IMG/VR virus record: IMGVR_UViG_3300033984_000473
Coordinates: 27,393 to 91,392 of that record
Direction: 5' to 3' (one strand)
Length of the DNA stretch: 64,000 nucleotides
From: a virus
Shown: positions 9,144 through 18,335 of the stretch, piece after piece
Numbering within the stretch: position 1 is the first letter of the stretch
Layout of the letters: every line of letters begins with the position of its first letter
The notes under the pieces: model-generated
The model's input: only the letters and a program-made list of their open reading frames with translations
Told to the model about the DNA's origin: nothing
The model's database searches: none
Program-made: the position numbers and the translations under genes

Positions 9144-10183
9144 TATTTTATATCTTTAACTTTTATAGTTTTTATTACGGTTTTCGGTTTAATAGATTCT
9201 AATAATTGATTTTTAGTTATAAGCTTAGATTCAGCTACCGCTGGAGCTGCTGGTGCAGCCGAATCAGTTTGAGCAATATCTTTAAATGAAGTCATTAAAC
9301 TACTTAATTTATTCAATGGAACACCAATTTCAGCAGCCATAGCTGTAAGGAATTGTACTTGTTCGATTGGTTTGTTCAACTTAGATAATGCAACGCTAAA
9401 TTTATCTTTTATTAGTTTACCTAGTTTTTTAACATCAGTTTGAAGTGATTTGACATCAACACCACCAGTGTTACTATCTTCTTCATTGATGTCTGATTTA
9501 AAATAATCACCAAATCTAAATTTCTTAAGAGTTTTAGCATCCATGTAATCTTCATCTGAACCTAACTTGATACCAGATTTAATCATTTCTTTTGTTGTTT
9601 TAAACTTAGCTGTAACCTTACCGTTTCTGATATTTACAAAAAAATGTTTGTAACCAGGTAAATCAGATAAATTCAAATAATCGATAAACCCTTCTTTGTC
9701 ATTGTAAGACCTTTCTTCAGTGGCATAATCATCTTCTTTTATCGGTAAACTTTTACCTTCTTTTTCCAACATAGGCAACGCTATTGTTTTTTCAAAGTGT
9801 TCAACAGCGTGAATAAGATTATTACCAATTTCGTCTTTCTCATCATGACAATATACCGCCATTACAATTTGTTTATCAGCTGTCATACCTCTAACCATTT
9901 GGTATTTTTGAGCACCTATGGTAAATGGTTTCGAAACTTCACCAGTTTTATCATCTTTAACATTAGAAAGATATTTGATAGTTGCATCATCTTGTGGTGC
10001 AATCACCGCTTCTGGCTCCAATACATCATCATCTTCTTCTAAGGTTAAACTAGCTTTAGCTGTTGCGTTCTTATCAACAACCACCGTATCAGTCTTTTGT
10101 AATTTATTGGTACTAGCAAGTGTTACAGCAGCATTTGGGTCACCAACTACAAATTTCGCTTCTTGTATTTTATTTTTGTTCAT
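9143..10183 (-). CDS. Probable virion/internal protein (346 aa)
   Basis: Unknown. The N-terminus is MNKNKIQEAKF, with IQE at 6-8 followed by Ala, close in form to the T4 capsid-targeting end IAE-A. An acidic region follows (EEDDD near 50), then a central globular part, an Ala/Pro linker near 315 and a C-terminal amphipathic segment NQLLESIKPK that also contains LxS/LxE-like sites. It shares the ATG region with the stop of the next gene (1-bp overlap at 9143). Confidence 0.6.
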   Translation of the reverse strand: MNKNKIQEAKFVVGDPNAAVTLASTNKLQKTDTVVVDKNATAKASLTLEEDDDVLEPEAVIAPQDDATIKYLSNVKDDKTGEVSKPFTIGAQKYQMVRGMTADKQIVMAVYCHDEKDEIGNNLIHAVEHFEKTIALPMLEKEGKSLPIKEDDYATEERSYNDKEGFIDYLNLSDLPGYKHFFVNIRNGKVTAKFKTTKEMIKSGIKLGSDEDYMDAKTLKKFRFGDYFKSDINEEDSNTGGVDVKSLQTDVKKLGKLIKDKFSVALSKLNKPIEQVQFLTAMAAEIGVPLNKLSSLMTSFKDIAQTDSAAPAAPAVAESKLITKNQLLESIKPKTVIKTIKVKDIK

Positions 10184-10580
10184 GTTTTTTTATATTATAA
10201 TTAAGTATTAGGTCTTTTTCGTATAACTTTTCTTCTACTTCCTCTATCGGTAAACCAAAGTGGAAATGAAGTCTTTTTTCTGGGTAAGCATCATAAGCAT
10301 TTATATTTTCCCATGCTAACGGAAGTACACCATCAACAGAATCCCATACAGCAAACTCTGAACTTTCTTGAATTAAATCTAATTTTAATTCTGATTCAAG
10401 TCTACCAACATTTTTAATAAAATTGTCGTGGGGAGCCTCTGGTCGCCCAGCAGCTGGGTATGTATCCCATTCCTCACCATCAATATTTTCAGTTGTATCT
10501 GAAAAGATAAATTCATACACATAGTTTCCTTTGTAATCTTTACCTATTTTATTGACATATATTAAAAATAAATCTTTCAT
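10170..10580 (-). CDS. Hypothetical protein (136 aa)
   Basis: Not recognised. Acidic, Tyr/Trp-rich globular protein, no membrane segment. Overlaps the following gene by 14 nt and abuts the preceding one (1-bp overlap at 10580), so it belongs to one translationally coupled operon of virion genes. Confidence 0.65.
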   Translation of the reverse strand: MKDLFLIYVNKIGKDYKGNYVYEFIFSDTTENIDGEEWDTYPAAGRPEAPHDNFIKNVGRLESELKLDLIQESSEFAVWDSVDGVLPLAWENINAYDAYPEKRLHFHFGLPIEEVEEKLYEKDLILNYNIKKHEQK

Positions 10581-12331
10581 TAGTTAACATACATATTTAA
10601 TTCATAAGTTCCACTATCCATACGGTATATCTGAATATGTAACTCTTTTCGTTGTAATTTACCGTCAACGGTTAATTCTTTATTATATCGTTGTGTTTGC
10701 CCATAAGCAACATGTTGTGGGTCAGATAATTCAAATTGAATTGGGTCATAACCTCTTTTTGTAGTATAAACTTCAGCTTCGTTAAAACAACTAGCAAGTG
10801 TTTTATGGTAAGTTTCAAAATCGAATTTACCTTCTTTTAATGCTTTAGGGGCTGGTTGAACAGCTGGTTGAACCGTAAAAGGTTTATTTCTTCTACTAGG
10901 TTGTACAGGTGTTTCAACTGGTTTGGTTGTTGGTTTAGTTACTGGCTGTGGAGCAATAGCTGGTTCTGAATTTGTCATATCATTTTGATTAAAACTTTCT
11001 TGTAATTTTAAAGTTAAATAACTTTTATCAAAGATACTAATTTTTTTTGGATTAATCAAGTTTTCAGCCACCATTTTTGATACAGGTGTGTTAGACCACA
11101 TTTTACATGACCAATATTTTGGCGTAGTTCTATCTTTAGCTTGGGCACAGTTATGTCTTGCTCTAAAAGATTTTTTTCTTTCTGGGTTATCTCTTTTGAT
11201 TTCCATGTTTGCGTCACCAAAATTAACCTTTACAACTTTACCTTTTTTATTTTTAACATAAACCTTAAACTTTTTATTTTTAACATCACCAGAACTTGGT
11301 TTACCCAATGTAACAGTTTTACCTTCATACTCTGCTTCGTTTAAATTAACATTTTCAACACTACCATATTCATCTTGGTAACCACCTTCAGTTTCACCAT
11401 CATAGTCCATGGAATCATCTTCAATGTTAGATTCAAAGAAGTGATATACTTCTTCTATATCATCAGCAGAACTAGCAACATGGTCAACAGCCCATGCATG
11501 CCCATTGGCACACATTTCATCGATTTGTTGTTGATTCATTTCTAATAACTCACCAGCAGCGTGATGTATAGTTTTAAGGTTTTGCCAGAACATATAGTTC
11601 AAAGACTCACCACCTTGATGGTTTTCGTTAACTGGTACGCAGTTAGGAACTTCTTTCCCACCTTTTTCTTTCATACCAACTTGTTTATACCCTTTCCAAC
11701 ATGGTTTAATCTCATCTAACCTGTTTTCTTCCATGAATTCTTCGCTACCTTCTGGTGCGAATATACTCATTCTTTTACCGTGACCAGGAAGTATGAAATT
11801 TTCGTTTTCATAGATAGTGTATTCTTCAAGGTCTTCAGAATCATCTTCAGTACCAAAACCACTGTCACCACTATCGCTGTCATTGGTTCCATCATTATTA
11901 TCCTCTCCACTATCGGTATCATCTTGAGTACCCATATCAGAATCTTTCGAATCATCGTTTCCAGCTGTATTAACTTTTTTAATTATATCTTTTTTGTCTT
12001 CTTCATCCATCTCAGAAGTGTGAGTTGCAGACAATAAAGAATTGATAGCAAACTTCTCTAATTCGAAATCTGGCTGACCTTGTTCTTCGTTGTATTTTCT
12101 TAAGGATTGTCCTAACTTTCCAGTTAGTTGTTCAATGTATTTTTTTGGGTCTGTTTCTTCATCAGCCGCAACACCAGCATCAAACGGTTCGTCATCAAAT
12201 GGCTTATCATCAGCTGCGGGAGCAGCATCAGTTGTATCAGCACCAGTGTCGCCAAAACCAGAAGTTTCAGTATCGGCAGCAACAGGTTGAGCTGGAGCGG
12301 CTACTGCTGGGGTAGCAGTAGCCATCTTCAA
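10580..12331 (-). CDS. Large acidic structural protein with DUF5872-like domain
   Basis: A 583-residue protein. It has an Ala/Pro/Asp-rich low-complexity N-terminus (1-60), a helical region, and a Ser/Asp/Gly stretch (about 130-170). Next comes a Cys-containing segment with CWKGYKQVG near 210, common in T4-like phage head proteins. A domain around 330-410 has the RARHNC and YWSCKMW signatures I associate with DUF5872. The C-terminal part has Pro/Thr linkers. A start at the second Met (third codon) is equally possible. It probably belongs to the prohead core or virion. Exact role unknown. Confidence 0.65.
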   Translation of the reverse strand: MKMATATPAVAAPAQPVAADTETSGFGDTGADTTDAAPAADDKPFDDEPFDAGVAADEETDPKKYIEQLTGKLGQSLRKYNEEQGQPDFELEKFAINSLLSATHTSEMDEEDKKDIIKKVNTAGNDDSKDSDMGTQDDTDSGEDNNDGTNDSDSGDSGFGTEDDSEDLEEYTIYENENFILPGHGKRMSIFAPEGSEEFMEENRLDEIKPCWKGYKQVGMKEKGGKEVPNCVPVNENHQGGESLNYMFWQNLKTIHHAAGELLEMNQQQIDEMCANGHAWAVDHVASSADDIEEVYHFFESNIEDDSMDYDGETEGGYQDEYGSVENVNLNEAEYEGKTVTLGKPSSGDVKNKKFKVYVKNKKGKVVKVNFGDANMEIKRDNPERKKSFRARHNCAQAKDRTTPKYWSCKMWSNTPVSKMVAENLINPKKISIFDKSYLTLKLQESFNQNDMTNSEPAIAPQPVTKPTTKPVETPVQPSRRNKPFTVQPAVQPAPKALKEGKFDFETYHKTLASCFNEAEVYTTKRGYDPIQFELSDPQHVAYGQTQRYNKELTVDGKLQRKELHIQIYRMDSGTYELNMYVN

Positions 12332-12351
12332 CTTATATTTTGTTTCTTCGT

Positions 12352-13170
12352 TTACTTTAGAGTGTATACTTTTTTTTTTAAAGTCCCTTCAGTTAAACTA
12401 TCAATGATTGAATCCATGTTTTCCATAGCTCTAATTATTGAAAGTTTATGAGATTCTTTGATAGCTCCGTCTTTTGGGTCTTTATCAGCACCATTTGGAA
12501 CACCATCACCATCATCATCAATACCTAATTTCTCTTTGTCGTTTCCAGTATATTTTCCTGGGTTTTTAATCATTTCATCTATAGCTTGTTCAGCTTCAGT
12601 TAAATCTTCTTCTTTATTTTTTTTTATTCTATAATCAGCATCGTTATCTTCATCTTCTTCCTCTTTATCATAATCTTTTTCATCTTCTGGATTTGGACCA
12701 TCTTCCCATTCAAATAATGGTGTATTGTGTTCCATGTTTCCTTCATTAGAAAATCCATTACCACCATATTGTGAGAACCCAGCAACATTTTCAGTTAATA
12801 GGTTATCATTTTTGAATACGTTGATGTCACCACCTTGTCCGTAAGCTTCAGCCAAAGATTTAAAATTAAGATTTAAGTGCTTGATTGCTTTAGCATATGA
12901 GCCATAAGCTTCTGATTTTTTGTTTTGTAAACCACCGATGTATTTAAAGTCTTCAGCTAAAATGCTAGAAACTTTATTTGTTACTTTGATATAGTATTCG
13001 TGGTTTTCTCTTACGATAGCATAAGATTTACCGTCTGGACCAACTTTTGTTAATTCCACAACAGAATTTGAATGATTTTCATTGATAGAAGAAATACCCA
13101 TCAATTCTTTCATACGCTCATTAATTTCGTTACCTTTTAGGCCAACAGGGTTTATTTTATTGTTTTTCAT
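12352..13170 (-). CDS. Tagged acidic protein with calcium-binding-type repeat
   Basis: A 272-residue protein. The N-terminus carries INE (16-18) and SSINEN (INE at 29-31), gp21-type sites. Residues about 170-200 are a Glu/Asp block. Near 215-235 the sequence DDDGDGVPNGADKDP is a thrombospondin type-3-like calcium-binding repeat, unusual in a head-region protein. The C-terminal segment DSLTEGTLK has a further LTE site. An ATATTTAT motif lies 32 nt upstream. Confidence 0.6.
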   Translation of the reverse strand: MKNNKINPVGLKGNEINERMKELMGISSINENHSNSVVELTKVGPDGKSYAIVRENHEYYIKVTNKVSSILAEDFKYIGGLQNKKSEAYGSYAKAIKHLNLNFKSLAEAYGQGGDINVFKNDNLLTENVAGFSQYGGNGFSNEGNMEHNTPLFEWEDGPNPEDEKDYDKEEEDEDNDADYRIKKNKEEDLTEAEQAIDEMIKNPGKYTGNDKEKLGIDDDGDGVPNGADKDPKDGAIKESHKLSIIRAMENMDSIIDSLTEGTLKKKVYTLK

Positions 13171-13201
13171 ATCGTGTATTGTTTGTTTTTCTTATTTTTA
13201 T

Positions 13202-13209
13202 ATAAATAT
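13202..13209 (-). promoter_or_regulatory. ATATTTAT-type promoter
   Basis: Within TATAAATATC (plus strand), upstream of 12352-13170. Confidence 0.5.
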
Positions 13210-13229
13210 CTAACTTTAATTCAAAGTTA

Positions 13230-13481
13230 TTAATTATAATTAGGACTACCTAATAGAACATCTTTATTTTCGCCAAGTAAATAACACCCAGTACCTGTAC
13301 CGCTACCAACACTTCTAACCCATACTGATATGTTAGAAGATGATGCTACAGCTACTGAAACACCATTTAAAGTTATTGTACAACCAGATGTACCACCATA
13401 AATTTCAGTATATGTATGTGCAGTAAAGTTTGGTGACTGTGCTGGAACTATAATGCTATGTATATCATTAATTTTTGCCAT
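13230..13481 (-). CDS. Small beta-rich virion protein
   Basis: An 83-residue protein starting MAKINDIHS at 13481. The upstream extension to 13517 would run through the ATATTTAT promoter. Rich in Gly, Ser, Thr and Val in alternating patterns typical of beta-sandwich decoration or fibre domains. Function unknown. Confidence 0.6.
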   Translation of the reverse strand: MAKINDIHSIIVPAQSPNFTAHTYTEIYGGTSGCTITLNGVSVAVASSSNISVWVRSVGSGTGTGCYLLGENKDVLLGSPNYN

Positions 13482-13497
13482 AATATTTTCTTTTCTA

Positions 13498-13505
13498 ATA
13501 AATAT
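13498..13505 (-). promoter_or_regulatory. ATATTTAT-type promoter
   Basis: 17 nt before the start at 13481. Confidence 0.55.
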
Positions 13506-13520
13506 TAAGAAAAACAAAAA

Positions 13521-13540
13521 AAAGTACCAATTGGTACTTT
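13521..13540. terminator. Palindromic terminator hairpin
   Basis: AAAGTACCAA/TTGGTACTTT, a perfect 20-bp palindrome with A/T runs on both sides. Separates the membrane-protein gene from the small virion gene. Confidence 0.65.
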
Positions 13541-13553
13541 ATTTGTTTAAATC

Positions 13554-13871
13554 TTATAATAATCCTAGAAGTAAATAGGATAATTTATAACCTATAAATG
13601 CACCTAGTGCCGAAGGTATCGGAAAGATTATAAGTTTTCCTAAGTCTGTGACATATTTTGGCCTATTGACAATCTTTCCCATAAAAATGTAATAAACTAT
13701 ATAACCCAACAAAACAGCTATATCAGTCTTAGTTGCAATAAACACCACCAGCGTGGCACCAATAAACCCAAACAAAAAGTTATCTCTAACACCTTCCCAG
13801 ATTTCTTGGTTGGTCGCATTGTTGTATTCTCTAACTAACTTTCTAACCTTAGCCTTATTCCTCATTTCCAT
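13554..13871 (-). CDS. Small inner-membrane protein
   Basis: A 105-residue protein with a basic N-terminal helix and three hydrophobic segments (about 33-50, 53-65, 82-104). No known family. Its start overlaps the end of the small gene 13855-13992 by 17 nt, so it is probably translationally coupled to it and to thymidylate synthase. Confidence 0.65.
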   Translation of the reverse strand: MEMRNKAKVRKLVREYNNATNQEIWEGVRDNFLFGFIGATLVVFIATKTDIAVLLGYIVYYIFMGKIVNRPKYVTDLGKLIIFPIPSALGAFIGYKLSYLLLGLL

Positions 13872-13992
13872 TTTTGTTCGTTTTTAAAGTTTTAATATAT
13901 CTCTCTAGATATATTATTTTTCTACGTATTCCAATATTAGCGTTAGCGATTAATATTAGTTGTTCGTTTAAAGAATCCATTTGTGTCTTCAT
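13855..13992 (-). CDS. Small coupled protein (45 aa)
   Basis: Short ORF beginning MKTQMDSLNE 2 nt after the thymidylate synthase TAG and ending inside the start of the next gene. Basic, helical, with alternating Leu/Ile. The exact spacing on both sides supports it being a real gene. Function unknown. Confidence 0.6.
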   Translation of the reverse strand: MKTQMDSLNEQLILIANANIGIRRKIIYLERYIKTLKTNKNGNEE

Positions 13993-13994
13993 AA

Positions 13995-16274
13995 CTAATT
14001 GCTTAAAGGTGCCTTGATTGTAGCGTGCGATTGATAATCCTCTAATTGAAAATCTTCTACCTGTACATCTCTGTATGACTTATCACTTTCATGACCACAA
14101 TTTTTAGCCCAAAATTCGGTGTTAATTCTTACGCTTGGCAAAGGAAAAGGCTCTCTTGTTCTTGTCGGTATTTCCCTAGTTTTTAATTTAGCATCCATCC
14201 AGTGGTCATCGTTTGCTACCATTCCAGGTGCGTACTCATCATAATACATTTTAATCCTTTCTTCTCTGTTGTATTCTACCCCAATTTGTTCTTTAGCAGC
14301 ATCCAAATGGTTTGAATACAAATGAACATCACCCAAGTTCCCAATCAATTGGTCTGGAATCATATTGGCTTCTTCGGCTAATATCATCAACAACAATCCA
14401 TAAGAGGCAATGTTGAATGGTAACCCTAAGAATGTATCTACACTTCGTTGATTCCACATTAAAGAGATTGCTCTTCGAGGTATGTTTTCAATATCCAGAT
14501 ATTCGTGTTTATGTGTAATTGCAAAAATAAGGTGAGATACTTTTAGTCCATCAGATTCACGTTTCTTAATTACTAGGTAGTTCTGTCTTTCTTCCAAACT
14601 CAACTCTCTTGTATAAACTTGAAATCCATAATGACAATTATGGTTAACCAAATTAAAAACATTATAAGTATGGTTATTTTCTGTTGAAATATTATATACA
14701 TATCCATTATAATTAGTTTTTTCAATATCTTTAACAAGTAACCATAAATAATCATTATCAAAAATATAATTTTTTGATTTATTTTTTTGTTGGTAAACAT
14801 TTATTGAATAAGTATTTTTTTGATTAACTTCACGACCTTCTATAATTTTTTTATTAGGTCTTTTTTGATAATATACTGACGCTTTTATATTTAATTTAGC
14901 GTATAATAATTGTAATCCGTAGGCTATATTATCAGATACCGTAGTATAACTAATACCATCTTTAGTAATACAACCATCAGCCCTTTGATAACCTTTAATA
15001 AATTCTTCGATTAAATGCTTAGGTCCGTTATGTATAAATTGTGGTATCATTTTACCATCTGCGTATTTTCCAAACTCAGTTAATATTTTAAATAATTGCT
15101 GCTTTCTTCCAACATATTTTTTACAATTTACTCCAGAATTATTTAATCTAGCAAGACCAATAATATTTGTTAATCTAGGTAATACTTCTTCTATTTGGTT
15201 GTCATTAATAGTAAAATAAATTTCTTTTTTAGAATTAATTAACCAACCATCACCTAAAAAATAACCCATTAAATACCAATAATCTTTATCATCTAATTTT
15301 GTAGATATTAATTTTTCAGAATATTGGTTATCTTCGATAATAGTCTCAAATGTTGGTATAATCTCTTCTTTATTTATAGGCATACCTATATAGTCATTCT
15401 TAGTTATTTCATCGGCATTTATATAACCTTTATCTTTCACTAAAAATGGGTGATTTGGTGTTACACCAATAAATTTAGAGTTTCCATAAACCCTTATATG
15501 TAATAAATCATTATTATATTTTGTTTCATGTAATTCATAAACCTTTTGGTAAGACCCATCTTCTGTTAATACTAAATCATTAATGGTTATTTCAGATATT
15601 TTTCGATACCCATCAATACACGCAACTAACATATCTGAACTAAAACAAGGTGGAAGAACCATTTGGTCCAGCTCTCCAACATTCCAAGCATTAACCATTA
15701 ATCGTCTTGAGTCTGGATTTGTTTTAAGGTCGTTGATTAGATTTTGGATTTGGTCTATTTGACCTTCCAATACATATTGACTAACAGGTATCTTTCCCTC
15801 TTCTTTTATTCTTTTCAAAACTCGTTTACCACCACAGCTTCTCCATTGTTTACCATAAATAGGGCCTAATTCACCCCACTTCTTAGCAAACTCATCATCT
15901 GTTTTGATTCTTCTAATAAATTCATCATTATCTGCAACTCTTTCTGTTCCATCATCTAACCGAATACCAGCAACATTGCCTTTATTAAATTCGTTACAAT
16001 ACTTCTTATAAGCATCACCATCCCAAATATGACAATTAGCATCAACCAACGGTTTAATATTTGTTTCCCCTCGTAAGAACCATAATAGTTCTGTTACGAT
16101 TGTTTTCCATGGCATCTTCTTCGTAGTAAGTAAAGGAAAACCATCTTTCATATCGTGACGTATTTGTCTTCCAAATACGCTAATGGTCCCAGTCCCAGTA
16201 CGGTCTTTCTTTTCTACTCCATTATCTAAGATATCATGAAGTAAGTCTGTATATTGTTTGTCTAATTTATTCAT
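13995..16274 (-). CDS. thyA: Thymidylate synthase with in-frame intein
   Basis: Converts dUMP to dTMP using methylene-tetrahydrofolate. The exteins (residues 1-209 and 547-759) form a 422-residue ThyA-type enzyme. The intein (210-546) begins CFSSDML and ends VNHN, and the next residue, Cys547, is the catalytic cysteine of the LPPCHxxFQ motif. It is therefore both splice nucleophile (+1) and enzyme nucleophile, and no activity is possible before splicing. Exteins also show RTGTGT near the N-terminus, DSRRL (phosphate binding) and GNLGDVHLY. Its start overlaps the upstream gene by 8 nt. Confidence 0.93.
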   Translation of the reverse strand: MNKLDKQYTDLLHDILDNGVEKKDRTGTGTISVFGRQIRHDMKDGFPLLTTKKMPWKTIVTELLWFLRGETNIKPLVDANCHIWDGDAYKKYCNEFNKGNVAGIRLDDGTERVADNDEFIRRIKTDDEFAKKWGELGPIYGKQWRSCGGKRVLKRIKEEGKIPVSQYVLEGQIDQIQNLINDLKTNPDSRRLMVNAWNVGELDQMVLPPCFSSDMLVACIDGYRKISEITINDLVLTEDGSYQKVYELHETKYNNDLLHIRVYGNSKFIGVTPNHPFLVKDKGYINADEITKNDYIGMPINKEEIIPTFETIIEDNQYSEKLISTKLDDKDYWYLMGYFLGDGWLINSKKEIYFTINDNQIEEVLPRLTNIIGLARLNNSGVNCKKYVGRKQQLFKILTEFGKYADGKMIPQFIHNGPKHLIEEFIKGYQRADGCITKDGISYTTVSDNIAYGLQLLYAKLNIKASVYYQKRPNKKIIEGREVNQKNTYSINVYQQKNKSKNYIFDNDYLWLLVKDIEKTNYNGYVYNISTENNHTYNVFNLVNHNCHYGFQVYTRELSLEERQNYLVIKKRESDGLKVSHLIFAITHKHEYLDIENIPRRAISLMWNQRSVDTFLGLPFNIASYGLLLMILAEEANMIPDQLIGNLGDVHLYSNHLDAAKEQIGVEYNREERIKMYYDEYAPGMVANDDHWMDAKLKTREIPTRTREPFPLPSVRINTEFWAKNCGHESDKSYRDVQVEDFQLEDYQSHATIKAPLSN
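14637..15647 (-). mobile_element. Intein with LAGLIDADG homing endonuclease in thyA
   Basis: Intein of 337 residues. Splicing blocks: Cys1 with block A, block B VTPNHPF (271-277 of the precursor), block [11 protein letters not shown] and block G ending His-Asn. The two dodecapeptides [10 protein letters not shown] (335-344) and [10 protein letters not shown] (425-434) mark a LAGLIDADG endonuclease with Asp residues in place, so it may still be mobile. The intein DNA is visibly more AT-rich than the extein DNA. Confidence 0.9.
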
Positions 16275-16668
16275 AAGTCTCTATTGTTTTTCCTTTATAT
16301 TTTATTGTAATAATGTGTTTAGGTACGCAAATATCTATATCAGTATTATATACTTTTTTGTATGAGTCAAACCATTCATGAGCTGGTAAAGACATTCTAT
16401 CCCATGGCATAACCCAACCGTTAACATTTGAAATTTTAGCTAACCATTTATAACGTTCTGCATTTGTCAACCCTATTCGTTCAACAGTAATCCCCCATTG
16501 CATGGTAAAACCATTAGCTCTAGGGTGATTTTCTAGTATTGATTTTTCAAACCATTTTCTATTCATAGGTAAATAAAAATCTGGTTGAACATCATATGTT
16601 TCTGGACATATGGGTTCTATGAAATTATCCAAATAATTTTGATATGCTTCATCGATAAGTTCATTCAT
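16267..16668 (-). CDS. Hypothetical protein (133 aa)
   Basis: Not recognised. Aromatic-rich globular protein (several Trp, Tyr, Pro). Overlaps the thyA start by 8 nt, so translation is coupled to thymidylate synthase. Part of the operon running from the promoter at 18246. Confidence 0.65.
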   Translation of the reverse strand: MNELIDEAYQNYLDNFIEPICPETYDVQPDFYLPMNRKWFEKSILENHPRANGFTMQWGITVERIGLTNAERYKWLAKISNVNGWVMPWDRMSLPAHEWFDSYKKVYNTDIDICVPKHIITIKYKGKTIETYE

Positions 16669-16669
16669 A

Positions 16670-17092
16670 TTACTTTTTCTTTTTAGGGTAATACATATCT
16701 ACAAAATCTTTACCTGTAGTATCTTCATCACCATTATCTGAAATAAAGAAGAAAGCATCGTCAACAGCTTTTATTAGTTGTTTTCTAGTAAATTCTTTCT
16801 TTTCTTTTTTAGGTTTATCTAATATCAAAGCCATGAACTCATCAATCTGTTCTTGCCTTGGCTTTGCATTTTCATGCTCATTGGCATAGTTGAATGTCTT
16901 GTTATAACTGGTCGTCAACTCAAGTTTTCCATCAAAGAATTTTTGTAATTTCTTTTTTGATAAGGATTCAATAAAATTCCCATGGTCATCAAAGATAAAA
17001 AATTTATCTGAAGTTGGTTTATAATATGCTTTTAAAACATCACCCTCGAAGTTTAAAAGTCCTAATTTTTTGTCATTTTTGTTTTTTATCAT
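16670..17092 (-). CDS. Hypothetical protein (140 aa)
   Basis: Lys-rich protein with a beta-rich N-terminal half and a basic tail (KKKK end). 1 nt from the next gene and 4-nt overlap with the previous one. No family recognised. Confidence 0.65.
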   Translation of the reverse strand: MIKNKNDKKLGLLNFEGDVLKAYYKPTSDKFFIFDDHGNFIESLSKKKLQKFFDGKLELTTSYNKTFNYANEHENAKPRQEQIDEFMALILDKPKKEKKEFTRKQLIKAVDDAFFFISDNGDEDTTGKDFVDMYYPKKKK

Positions 17093-17505
17093 CTTCTAAT
17101 AAGTAAGTATTGGTAATTGTTATCGTTTATTGTTTCTTCTGGTGTTTTAATGTCGTTTAACATATGTTCTCTTTCTTCTGGTGTAATCGCAATCGCTGCC
17201 ATTCTAACACTTCTAATCGGTGCGAAGTTATCTGAATCATAAGTTATTGAACTAAAAACGCTATTCTCATCACTTGCAAGTATGAAAAATTTAACCAATT
17301 TCATATGTGATGGATGGTTAATATATTCTACAATGTTATCTATTCGATGTGTTTTAACCTCTATAGTTCTTTCTCTAACTGCATGACCATTGCTAATATA
17401 TGTTCTAAACAATGGATAATCAATAAACTCTACAAGAGGGTTTTCATCTAAAACCTTTCTCTCATAGAGTCTATTATCATTTCCTTTTATTATTTTAAAA
17501 TACAT
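17089..17505 (-). CDS. Hypothetical protein (138 aa)
   Basis: Not recognised. Mixed alpha/beta, no signal peptide. Overlaps neighbours by 4 nt and 1 nt (ATG/stop sharing), so it is translationally coupled within the operon. Confidence 0.65.
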   Translation of the reverse strand: MYFKIIKGNDNRLYERKVLDENPLVEFIDYPLFRTYISNGHAVRERTIEVKTHRIDNIVEYINHPSHMKLVKFFILASDENSVFSSITYDSDNFAPIRSVRMAAIAITPEEREHMLNDIKTPEETINDNNYQYLLIRR

Positions 17506-17969
17506 TATCCGTTTACGGTGTCTAACTTAGAAGCGATTGCTGTTTCATACTCAGCGATAGCAGCTTTAGCTTTTGCGAATTGACCACTTTCTAAAGTTTG
17601 TGTGTTGTCGTAGTAAACGATGATATCTCTCATTTTTTCAACCATTGATTTAACTGCGTGATTGATAACTGCGTTATCTTCATCTTGTTTAATTGTTGCC
17701 ACTTCTGAAAGAATGTCTCTAACATCTACCTTACCCAAGTTTTGGAAAGAGTGTTTTTTGATGTGAGAATTAAAGATAGAACCTTGACTATCTGCGATTT
17801 CGAATCTAGTATAATCGGTTGCTGATACACCTTCGTAAAGATATTGTCCACCGTTATTGAAGATAATGGTCAAAGCTTGAGTGTCTTTGTCGTAAGTAGA
17901 AGCACAAATATTCGAAGATGAATACATTGCTTTGACTTTGTTGTCTTTTTCTTGTTTTTTTAAAATCAT
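17505..17969 (-). CDS. KTSC-domain protein
   Basis: A 154-residue protein. Residues about 15-75 fit the KTSC fold: Ser-rich start, LTIIFNNGGQYLYEGV, then the FNSHIKK segment. KTSC domains occur in phage and bacterial proteins linked to nucleic acid metabolism, and their biochemical role is not established. The C-terminal half is helical. Second gene of the operon from 18246. Confidence 0.7.
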   Translation of the reverse strand: MILKKQEKDNKVKAMYSSSNICASTYDKDTQALTIIFNNGGQYLYEGVSATDYTRFEIADSQGSIFNSHIKKHSFQNLGKVDVRDILSEVATIKQDEDNAVINHAVKSMVEKMRDIIVYYDNTQTLESGQFAKAKAAIAEYETAIASKLDTVNG

Positions 17970-17990
17970 TTTGTTTTTTTTATGTAATTG

Positions 17991-18230
17991 TTATTGTGCA
18001 TGCGTTTTATAAGCAGATACTTCATTCAAATGAAATATTTTACCAGTACTAGTTAGCGTATCGTTGATTTCATCTTTTTCATCGATGGTTATAATAATAT
18101 AATCCCCAGTTATCATTAAACCACAATCGAAAAATTCAATTTTTGTAATTGAAGTTAAGTCGTTGGTCTTTAATGTGTTCTTTAATAATAGCTCAACTTT
18201 ACCGAATTTTGGTGCTCTGTTTGTATTCAT
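17991..18230 (-). CDS. Hypothetical protein (79 aa)
   Basis: Small beta-rich protein, first gene of the minus-strand operon that leads to thyA. Promoter TATCTTTG at 18246-18253 lies 15 nt upstream. Function unknown. Confidence 0.65.
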   Translation of the reverse strand: MNTNRAPKFGKVELLLKNTLKTNDLTSITKIEFFDCGLMITGDYIIITIDEKDEINDTLTSTGKIFHLNEVSAYKTHAQ

Positions 18231-18245
18231 TATTTACTTTTTATA

Positions 18246-18277
18246 CAAAGATACGAATATTTATCTTTAGATGCAAG
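18246..18277 (-). promoter_or_regulatory. Host-type promoter for the thyA operon
   Basis: -33 CTTG (18274-18277), 20 nt, -7 TATCTTTG (18246-18253). Divergent from the clp promoter. Confidence 0.7.
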
Positions 18278-18308
18278 TTGCATTTATAATAATTTTTTAG
18301 TACCTTTG
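18277..18308 (+). promoter_or_regulatory. Host-type promoter for clp
   Basis: -7 TACCTTTG at 18301-18308 with GTTG 20 nt upstream. It overlaps a possible TTG start, which argues for the downstream ATG. Confidence 0.65.
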
Positions 18309-18335
18309 CTAAAGAAATATAAACCTACAAAAAAT

